A DNA stretch of 12,507 nt. Source: Actinomycetota bacterium. Its GTDB lineage: Bacteria > Actinomycetota > Actinomycetes > S36-B12 > UBA5976. Under the pieces are notes generated by a model. It was not told the DNA's origin. It saw nothing but the letters and a program-made list of their open reading frames with translations, and made no database searches. Positions 7,038-12,507 of the stretch are shown here, piece by piece. The position numbers and the translations under genes are program-made. Each line of letters begins with the position of its first letter. The first letter of the stretch is position 1. The stretch covers positions 1-12,507 of the forward strand of contig VGAH01000022.1 of the NCBI GenBank assembly GCA_016870945.1, read 5' to 3'.

Positions 7038-8216
7038 GTGAAACTTTTCGTGGTCAAAGAATCGCGCCCTGGCGAGAAGCGAGTTGCGCTAACCCCGGCC
7101 AGTGTGGCAAAGGCGAAAGCCCTTGGGTACGAGGTCGAAGTTGCGGCAGGTGCCGGGGCCGCGGCGGGGTTTGCAGATTCGGCGTACCGAGAGGCCGGCG
7201 CGACTTTGGTCGGCAGCGCGGCGGGTTCGGGCACGGCGGCGGGCTCGGGCTCGGGTGCGGGGGCGGCTGCGGGTTCGGGTGCGGGCGCGGAATCTTCGCC
7301 AGCCGAAGTGGCCGGGGCGATTGGTAAAGCCCAGGTGGTGGCATCGGTCTCACCCCTTGAACCATCACTCGCGAGCCATCTCTCACCGGGTTCGGTCACC
7401 ATTTCTTTTCTACAAAGAGAACGTGACGCAGCCACCATCGCGGCGATCACCCAAGCGCGGGCAAACGCTCTCTCGTTCGACTACCTGCCTCGAATCTCTA
7501 GAGCCCAAGCCGCCGATGCGCTCACCTCACAAGCGATCGTCTCGGGCTACCGAGTCACCCTGGTTGCCGCTGGGCTGCTGCCGAAGTTCTTTCCTCTATA
7601 TATGACAGCGGCCGGCACGATTCGCCCGGCCAAAGTGCTGGTCTTAGGCGCTGGCGTGGCCGGGCTACAAGCAATGGCTACTTCCAAGAAACTGGGTGCT
7701 GTCGTAAGCGGATACGACGTGCGCGCAGCAAGCCCCGATGAGGTGAAATCCGTCGGCGCTCGCTTCGTCAACATTGATCTGCCGCCCATCGATGGCGCAG
7801 GGGGTTATGCGCGCGAACTTGGCGAAGAGCGCGCTAAAAAACAACAAGAACTACTCGCACCCGTAATTGCCGAACAAAACATCGTCATCACCACAGCTGC
7901 AGTGCCGGGGCGCCCCGCACCACTTTTGGTGACTAAACAGATGCTGGCCGGCATGGCCGAAGGCTCAGTCATTTGCGACTTGGCAGCTGAATCTGGTGGC
8001 AACGTTGAAGGTTCGGTCGCCGGTGAAGTCGTGAACTTAAGTGGCGTGACCCTTTGGGGGGGTAAAGATGTTCCAAGCCAGATGGCCCCCGACGCAAGCT
8101 CGCTTTACTCAGGCAACATCGTCGCGATGCTCGGCTTCATAACCAAAGACGGGGCGCTGAATCTAGACAAAGAGGACGAGGTCGTCCGCGATAGTGCCGT
8201 GGTGCTTAGCCAATGA
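7038..8216 (+). CDS. pntAA: NAD(P) transhydrogenase subunit alpha part 1 (NAD(H)-binding dI)
   Basis: The cytoplasmic NAD(H)-binding component of proton-translocating transhydrogenase, which transfers hydride from NADH to NADP+ using the proton gradient. The N-terminus KLFVVKESRPGEKRVALTP is typical, as are PRISRAQ.ADALTSQA...GYR, the Rossmann glycine motif VLVLGAGVAGLQA, the mobile-loop region, TTAAVPGRPAP and DLAAESGGN. The length is 392 residues. I start at GTG 7038, which gives the family N-terminus; an in-frame GTG at 7014 adds eight unlike residues, and neither has a well-spaced ribosome site (GGGGG at 7020-7024 is 13 nt from 7038). Residues 59-84 are an unusual pure Gly/Ala/Ser/Thr insert in the first subdomain. 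Only the soluble domain is encoded; the membrane part is the next gene, overlapping as ATGA. Confidence 0.95.
   Translation: MKLFVVKESRPGEKRVALTPASVAKAKALGYEVEVAAGAGAAAGFADSAYREAGATLVGSAAGSGTAAGSGSGAGAAAGSGAGAESSPAEVAGAIGKAQVVASVSPLEPSLASHLSPGSVTISFLQRERDAATIAAITQARANALSFDYLPRISRAQAADALTSQAIVSGYRVTLVAAGLLPKFFPLYMTAAGTIRPAKVLVLGAGVAGLQAMATSKKLGAVVSGYDVRAASPDEVKSVGARFVNIDLPPIDGAGGYARELGEERAKKQQELLAPVIAEQNIVITTAAVPGRPAPLLVTKQMLAGMAEGSVICDLAAESGGNVEGSVAGEVVNLSGVTLWGGKDVPSQMAPDASSLYSGNIVAMLGFITKDGALNLDKEDEVVRDSAVVLSQ
7212..7289 (+). repeat. GC-rich Gly/Ala/Ser low-complexity insert in pntAA
   Basis: Twenty-six consecutive codons encode only Gly, Ala, Ser and one Thr, with repeated units such as gcgggttcggg and ggctcgggctcggg. 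I count 67 G or C in 78 bases (86%), far above the surrounding sequence. It sits between GATLV and EVAGAIGKAQVV, where E. coli PntA has only a short connection (GAEIVEGNSVWQSEIILKV). It looks like replication-slippage expansion tolerated in a surface loop. Confidence 0.85.
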
Positions 8217-8548
8217 GCATTTCACTAGACACCGGTGTCGCCCTAGCGACCATATTCATCTTGAGCATCTTCGTCGGCTACGAAGTGATCTCGAAGGTCT
8301 CTGTCATCTTGCACACACCCTTGATGTCGGGCGCAAACGCCATTCACGGCATCATCTTGGTTGGCGCGATCATCGTCACTGCACACGCAAAGACCACTCT
8401 TGAGCTGATCTTCGGGCTACTAGCGATCGTGCTTGCAACCATCAACCTAGTTGGCGGATTTGCCGTCACCGAGCGAATGCTGCAGATGTTTAAAGCCCGA
8501 CCAAAACAAACCAAGGCGCCCGAACCGCCAGGGCCAACGACCTCATGA
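8213..8548 (+). CDS. pntAB: NAD(P) transhydrogenase subunit alpha part 2 (membrane dII segment)
   Basis: A small membrane subunit that corresponds to the C-terminal membrane part of E. coli PntA and helps form the proton channel with PntB. The 111 residues hold three hydrophobic helices (about 7-27, 36-56 and 63-86), including the family block HTPLMSGANAIHGIILVGA, and then a Lys/Pro-rich tail. The ATG at 8213 overlaps the pntAA TGA as ATGA, indicating translational coupling. The split alpha subunit is the common arrangement in actinobacteria and alphaproteobacteria. Nothing is missing. Confidence 0.95.
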   Translation: MSISLDTGVALATIFILSIFVGYEVISKVSVILHTPLMSGANAIHGIILVGAIIVTAHAKTTLELIFGLLAIVLATINLVGGFAVTERMLQMFKARPKQTKAPEPPGPTTS

Positions 8549-8580
8549 AGCAAGCGCCAGTGCGTAGGGGCAATTCGTGA
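8545..8580 (+). CDS. Eleven-codon mini-ORF bridging pntAB and pntB
   Basis: The ATG at 8545 overlaps the pntAB stop as ATGA. The frame reads MKQAPVRRGNS and stops at TGA 8578-8580, which overlaps the pntB GTG start as GTGA. The mini-ORF therefore exactly spans the 28-nt gap and contains the pntB ribosome site (AGGGG, 8566-8570, 6 nt before GTG). It may pass ribosomes from pntAB to pntB by termination-reinitiation. No family is recognisable, and chance is a real alternative. Confidence 0.3.
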   Translation: MKQAPVRRGNS

Positions 8581-9950
8581 CACCTGTTTGGGCCCAGGTC
8601 ATAAACCTCGGTGCTGCAATCTCGTTCATCGTCGCCCTAAAAGCGCTCTCGAGCCCGAAGACTGCGAGGTGGGGTAACCGAATCGGTGCAATAGGTGCCG
8701 CCGTTGCAGTCGCTGTGGTCTTGATCGTGAACGCCGACACCAAGTACTTGGTGCCAATTCTTGTCGCGATTGCCGTGGGCACTGCAGTTGGTCTAGTCGC
8801 TGCGCAAAGAGTCAAGATCACCGCGATGCCACAAATGGTGGCGATATTTAATGGCGTCGGCGGTGGTGCGGCGGCGACTGTCGCCGTCATCGAGTTCTTC
8901 ACCGTCGGCGCGACTGGCGGCCTGGTATTTCTCATCGCCACCGTATTCACCGTGGTTGTCGGTGCAGTTTCGTTTACCGGTTCATTCGTCACCTTCTTAA
9001 AACTTCAAGAGTTGATGACAAGTCGCCCAGTCGTTCTGCCAGCAGGGCGTTGGGTAACGATTGCAGTCGCCTTGGCGGCGGCTGTCTTGTCAGTTTGGGT
9101 AGTTGTTGCCCCGTCCGCCCCGGTTTTGATCGCCTTGTTAGTTCTTGGCCTATTACTAGGCGTGCTGTTCGTTTTGCCAGTTGGTGGCGCCGATGTGCCG
9201 ATCATCATCAGTTTGCTAAACGCCTTCACAGGCTTAGCTGTTGCAGCCAGCGGATACGTGCTTGGCAACGTGATGTTGCTAATCGCAGGCACGCTGGTTG
9301 GTGCTGCTGGCACGTTGCTTACCCGCTTGATGGCCAAAGCCATGGGGCGACCGCTAACCAACACACTGTTTGGCGCGTTCTCAGCCAAAGCCACTCAAGC
9401 TGGCACATCGGTAGATCGCCCAGTTAAGTCAGCAGGGCCCGAAGACATAGCCGCAATGTTGGGCTTCGCTCAGAAAGTGATCATCGTGCCGGGTTACGGG
9501 CTAGCGGTTGCGCAAGCCCAACAAACTCTTCGAGAAGTAGTCGACATGCTCACCGCACGTGGCATCGAGGTTGACTACGCGATTCACCCTGTCGCCGGGC
9601 GCATGCCAGGCCACATGAACGTGCTACTCGCTGAAGCCGACGTGCCCTACGACCAACTAAAAGAGATGGACGAGGTCAACCCCGAGTTCTCGTCAGCCGA
9701 TGTGGCATTAGTCGTCGGTGCAAACGACGTGGTCAACCCCTCGGCTCGAACTGACAAGACCTCGCCCATTTACGGCATGCCGATCCTTGACGCTGATGCC
9801 GCACAACAAGTCATCTTCATGAAGCGCTCGATGCGCCCAGGTTTTGCGGGTGTAGAAAATGAATTGTTGTTTGACCCTAAGACCACCTTGCTATTTGGGG
9901 ACGCAAAAGAAAGCCTTACCAAAGTCGCTGCTGCGCTAAAGAACCACTAA
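8577..9950 (+). CDS. pntB: NAD(P) transhydrogenase subunit beta
   Basis: The beta subunit has about nine membrane helices forming most of the proton channel (residues 1-265) and the C-terminal NADP(H)-binding domain dIII (about 285-457). Conserved sites include MPQMVAIFNGVGGGAAA in the membrane part, then VPGYGLAVAQAQ, HPVAGRMPGHMNVLLAEA.VPY, ALVVGANDVVNPSA and the terminal FMKRSM.PGFAGVENELLF...T.LLFGDAK. At 457 residues it is of normal length. The GTG start is supported by AGGGG 6 nt upstream. It completes the enzyme with pntAA and pntAB. The downstream nuclease gene begins 8 nt after its stop, so read-through transcription into that gene is probable. Confidence 0.97.
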   Translation: MTPVWAQVINLGAAISFIVALKALSSPKTARWGNRIGAIGAAVAVAVVLIVNADTKYLVPILVAIAVGTAVGLVAAQRVKITAMPQMVAIFNGVGGGAAATVAVIEFFTVGATGGLVFLIATVFTVVVGAVSFTGSFVTFLKLQELMTSRPVVLPAGRWVTIAVALAAAVLSVWVVVAPSAPVLIALLVLGLLLGVLFVLPVGGADVPIIISLLNAFTGLAVAASGYVLGNVMLLIAGTLVGAAGTLLTRLMAKAMGRPLTNTLFGAFSAKATQAGTSVDRPVKSAGPEDIAAMLGFAQKVIIVPGYGLAVAQAQQTLREVVDMLTARGIEVDYAIHPVAGRMPGHMNVLLAEADVPYDQLKEMDEVNPEFSSADVALVVGANDVVNPSARTDKTSPIYGMPILDADAAQQVIFMKRSMRPGFAGVENELLFDPKTTLLFGDAKESLTKVAAALKNH

Positions 9951-9958
9951 GTCGCCCG

Positions 9959-10834
9959 TTGCCAGACGAGGTAGTTGTAGAGGTTCAAGAACACCCCAGC
10001 TATCGCCTGCCTGAATACGTATCGCCCAGCCAGCTAAGCACGTTTACGAAATGTCCGTTGCAATATTGGTTTGCCTCAGTTGCCGGATGGCGAGAGCCCC
10101 CGTCCCTGGCAATGATCACAGGCACCCTCGTGCACGACGTTTTGGAAAAACTCATGGCATTACCGCCGCAAGCACGCACACCTGACACCGCTTGGGAGCT
10201 TCTGCGAACGCTCGGTGCAAAGACGGTCGATGACTTACCTAAATATGGGTTGGCCCCGGCGCAGGCAAAAGACTTAAAAGAGAAGAGTGCTGAGTCACTC
10301 AAAGGTTATTTCGAAATCGAAGACCCGCGAGAGGTGCCAATCGATGCTGGCGGGCTCGAACAAGACATCCGAACCGAGATTTCAGGCGTTCGCTTCAACG
10401 GTCGAATCGACCGAATAACCGAGGGCGAAGTACGTCGCGTTACTGACTACAAAACAGGTAAGCGGCCAGACGCTGCTTATTTGCCCGACACCTTGCGCCA
10501 AGTGATGCTCTACGCAGCCGCGTTGGCCTCGATTGAAAAGCCAGTGGACGAGGTCGAACTGCTTTATCTAAACAACGCTGAGCGAGTGCGTCGCCCGGCA
10601 TATACAGCCGCAATTGAACGTGCCACTTCAGACCTAGTTGAGAACCGATCCAGAATGGAAGGCGCCTTTTCTAACCTTGCGTGGCTGGCCACCCCTGGGG
10701 GTATCTGCCGAACCTGCGCCTTTAGAAGTGTGTGCCCTACGCAACACTCTGATACGCCAACACCTGGTTCTAGTGAATGTAATTCAACGTTGCAACGTCA
10801 AGGTCTGTCACAAAGGCTTCGTCAAGCTTCTTGA
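9959..10834 (+). CDS. RecB-family PD-(D/E)XK exonuclease with Fe-S cysteine staple (Rv2119-like)
   Basis: A stand-alone nuclease domain of the RecB/AddB/Cas4 group, expected to degrade or process DNA ends. Motifs in order, numbered from the TTG at 9959, are: SPSQLSTFTKCP with C32; GTLVHDVLE with H59; the active site NGRIDRI (D151) plus TDYKTG (D163, K165); the QxxxY-type motif RQVMLY (180-185); and CRTCAFRSVC (C250, C253, C259). C32 and the last three cysteines are the four ligands of the 4Fe-4S staple seen in AddB and Cas4. The 291-residue length is slightly more than relatives such as mycobacterial Rv2119; the last 30 residues, rich in Gln, Ser and Arg, look unconserved. TTG is the only usable start and lacks a clear ribosome site, so translation may depend on pntB, which ends 8 nt before. 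The catalytic set is complete. Confidence 0.93.
   Translation: MPDEVVVEVQEHPSYRLPEYVSPSQLSTFTKCPLQYWFASVAGWREPPSLAMITGTLVHDVLEKLMALPPQARTPDTAWELLRTLGAKTVDDLPKYGLAPAQAKDLKEKSAESLKGYFEIEDPREVPIDAGGLEQDIRTEISGVRFNGRIDRITEGEVRRVTDYKTGKRPDAAYLPDTLRQVMLYAAALASIEKPVDEVELLYLNNAERVRRPAYTAAIERATSDLVENRSRMEGAFSNLAWLATPGGICRTCAFRSVCPTQHSDTPTPGSSECNSTLQRQGLSQRLRQAS
10787..10798. repeat. Perfect 12-bp palindrome ACGTTGCAACGT
   Basis: A self-complementary 12-mer lies inside the unconserved 3' end of the first nuclease gene, 33 nt before the probable start of the next. It could be a protein binding site, or form a short hairpin that affects reinitiation on the next gene. It may equally be chance; no second copy was noticed. 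Confidence 0.3.
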
Positions 10835-12507
10835 GCAAGATCGATTTGCCGATTTGGCAAACGGACTGGCCTTGCAAATTCTCTGACTTAACTCGCATCT
10901 CGGCTACCAACATGGGCCTTGATTTAGATCGCGAGTGCCCAGCGCACACGGCACTAGCAATTCGGCCAGGCACCACCGTCGTTACGGGTGAGAAGTCTCG
11001 CCCTCGAAAGTCACCTTACGAGAAGTTCCCACTAGGTCTAGTTAGAGATTCATACCTTGATGTACTAGCTAGCGCACCAGATCTCGGCGATGAACTCAGG
11101 CGAAATCAACTTGCCGCTGAATCAGTGCACCGACAGATCGAAAGAAACACTAGGGGCGAAGAAGTTCCGCGAGAAATGCGCACTTGGTTGGTGCAGTGCA
11201 CTCAAAATATTCTGGGCGTAGTTGATTCGGTGTGGACTAGCGAGGGCTATCTCGACCTTAAATTTCAAGTAGTCGACGAGCTAGTGGCTTTCGATAACGA
11301 ATCAACGCTCGAATGGACTATCTGGGGCGGGGTCTTTGCCAATGAAAATGGCTCAGTTCGTCTGTTGCAAATGCTTTGTTTCAACGACGCCGCCAACAAA
11401 GAACTACCCGAGGCGCGCATAGCGACTGCCGCTCGAGTGCTGGCAGACGGGTTGGCAACTCATCGCCCCAGTGCTTGGGGTGCGCCTTATGTGCCAAGCC
11501 CAAAGTCTCTAGGTAGCGCAGAGCGCGTCATCATCGAGTTAATTGGTGTGGTGGATTCGAGTTACCGACTAGTTCTTGATGAATCTCCAAGTCATGCTCG
11601 CGAAAAATTTGCCGATGCTGTGCCAAAGGCGCGCTTGCTGGCGGTTGGGGGCCAACCTCGGGCCTGTCGAAACTGCATTAAGTGCCAGGCCAAACAAGTC
11701 TGCGCTTTGCCCGTAAGGCGCCCAGGGCTTTTAGGTCTCGAAGGAATCTCCCCTTACCCGAGGGTGCTTACGCCAAGCAGTTTGAGCGAATACCGAATGT
11801 GCCCACATCTTTCTTTTCTAAGAAATGTCTTAGGCCTAACCGCGCCATTTCGGGGCGAATCACCGCCGCAACGACGCGGCCGATTAGCGCACGCATGGCT
11901 TGCTCGAGCCCACGAGCGAGGAATTCGGTGCAGCCACGGTGACCTACCCGACCCGAGCTCTAAAGAGATTGGCGAACTTGCCGTGTCACTGGGTTGGTCG
12001 GCGGAGGAATACCTCGATGTTTACCCCTGGTTAGCAGCACACATCGAGATTTGCCCGCTTGCTGAGCATGAGACCTCGTCCACCTGCCCTGAGGTGGACG
12101 TTATTGCGAAAGACACCGATGCTGACCTACTAGTCATTGCCCGCCCGGATTTGTTGTATGCCCGAGATCAGAAAATAAATTGGCGCGAGACCAAAACTGT
12201 CACCGCACCGGTGGTTCATGATCCGAATGATTTCTTAGAGGCCTACCCGCAATTGCCGTTAGCCATTTGCATGCTCGCTGACCGCGCAACCGAAGGCGAA
12301 TTGTCGGTAGCACTGGGTGCTAGCGAACCAGGTGACGTTGAACTCGAGCTGTTGTGGCCTGGTGGTTCGCAAGTTCTCAAATGGAATGCCGGCGACCTGG
12401 CAACCGTTAGCAAAGCTCGACACCTAGTAGCTGGCATGGTCGACAAATGGGCCTTTGACAAAGAATGGCTACCGAGTAAAAACCCGCCGTGTAGATGGTG
12501 CTCGATG
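10831..12507 (+). CDS. Tandem RecB/Cas4-like nuclease protein, one inactive and one active module (3' end outside window)
   Basis: The frame stays open from 10783 to the window end. From TTG 10831, which overlaps the previous stop as TTGA, 559 codons are visible. Module 1 (about 1-295) has IS-x(11)-CP (I23, C36) and ends in CRNCIKCQAKQVC (C279, C282, C285, C291), the cysteine frame of an Fe-S nuclease. The expected catalytic strand reads WGGVF...LLQMLCFND, lacking the Asp and D/E-x-K residues. Module 2 has LTPSSLSEYRMCP (C324), GRLAH (H354), ARPDLL (D440), RETKT (E453, K455), a YPQL motif (472-475) and CRWC (C554, C557); its last cysteine would fall just beyond the window. ATG 10912 is a later start, but it would remove the ISATN motif, so I favour TTG 10831 (or 10846). 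No well-spaced ribosome site is seen. I do not recognise a named family; a role in DNA-end processing with the preceding nuclease is inferred. Confidence 0.8.
   Translation, partial: MSKIDLPIWQTDWPCKFSDLTRISATNMGLDLDRECPAHTALAIRPGTTVVTGEKSRPRKSPYEKFPLGLVRDSYLDVLASAPDLGDELRRNQLAAESVHRQIERNTRGEEVPREMRTWLVQCTQNILGVVDSVWTSEGYLDLKFQVVDELVAFDNESTLEWTIWGGVFANENGSVRLLQMLCFNDAANKELPEARIATAARVLADGLATHRPSAWGAPYVPSPKSLGSAERVIIELIGVVDSSYRLVLDESPSHAREKFADAVPKARLLAVGGQPRACRNCIKCQAKQVCALPVRRPGLLGLEGISPYPRVLTPSSLSEYRMCPHLSFLRNVLGLTAPFRGESPPQRRGRLAHAWLARAHERGIRCSHGDLPDPSSKEIGELAVSLGWSAEEYLDVYPWLAAHIEICPLAEHETSSTCPEVDVIAKDTDADLLVIARPDLLYARDQKINWRETKTVTAPVVHDPNDFLEAYPQLPLAICMLADRATEGELSVALGASEPGDVELELLWPGGSQVLKWNAGDLATVSKARHLVAGMVDKWAFDKEWLPSKNPPCRWCSM

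Noticed and set aside
7054..7605. Long open frames, proline- or arginine-rich, on both strands over the pntAA repeat
   Set aside because: They arise from the GC-rich Gly/Ala/Ser tract read in other frames; the pntAA frame matches a conserved enzyme on both sides of the tract.
8577..9427. Long alternative frames on both strands inside pntB
   Set aside because: They follow from the biased composition of membrane-protein coding sequence; none has a plausible start site or family motif, and pntB itself is certain.
10770..10976. Open frame on the minus strand covering the junction of the two nuclease genes
   Set aside because: It lies opposite two well-supported plus-strand genes, has no ribosome site and shows no recognisable motif, so it is treated as an antisense shadow.
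1..12507. CRISPR arrays, tRNA or rRNA genes, insertion sequences, attachment sites, prophage genes
   Set aside because: I saw no regularly spaced repeats, tRNA-like cloverleaf, transposase motifs or terminal inverted repeats. The Cas4-like cysteine pattern in the nucleases alone does not indicate a CRISPR locus.

Overview
The window looks like chromosomal core DNA of a mid-GC actinobacterium (Actinomycetota). The evidence is the type of IleRS, the run ftsZ - yggS - sepF - yggT - divIVA (a gene set typical of Gram-positive division clusters, with SepF and a DivIVA/Wag31-like protein), a three-subunit pntAA/pntAB/pntB transhydrogenase, and an Rv2119-like RecB-family nuclease. Codon use is mixed rather than extremely GC-rich, which fits small-genome aquatic lineages better than Streptomyces or Mycobacterium. 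I cannot assign a genus.

Layout. (1) Positions 1-3053, plus strand: isoleucyl-tRNA synthetase, missing only its extreme N-terminus. (2) Positions 3059-6911, minus strand: a division cluster transcribed from high to low coordinates, in the order small membrane protein, ftsZ, yggS, sepF, yggT, divIVA. It converges on ileS, and both stop codons fall inside one 20-bp hairpin. (3) Positions 6912-7037: a divergent intergenic region. (4) Positions 7038-9950, plus strand: proton-translocating NAD(P) transhydrogenase as pntAA-pntAB-pntB, tightly coupled. (5) Positions 9959-12507, plus strand: two adjacent RecB/Cas4-like nuclease genes. The first begins 8 nt after pntB. The second overlaps the first as TTGA and runs off the window end.

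How the genes work together. FtsZ builds the cytokinetic ring, SepF anchors and bundles it at the membrane, DivIVA marks poles or septa, and YggT and the 74-residue membrane protein are probable membrane accessories. PntA/PntB balance NADPH against the proton gradient. The two nuclease genes probably form a DNA-processing pair; each has the cysteine pattern of an Fe-S-stapled PD-(D/E)XK nuclease.

Most unusual points. The second nuclease gene, open to the window end, appears to hold two Cas4/AddB-like modules in tandem. The first keeps the Fe-S cysteines but not the catalytic residues; the second keeps both. yggS has no ATG, GTG, TTG or CTG codon that would include its conserved N-terminus. 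PntAA carries a Gly/Ala/Ser insert encoded by 86% GC DNA. An 11-codon mini-ORF exactly bridges the pntAB stop and the pntB start. The division cluster is rearranged compared with the usual actinobacterial order.
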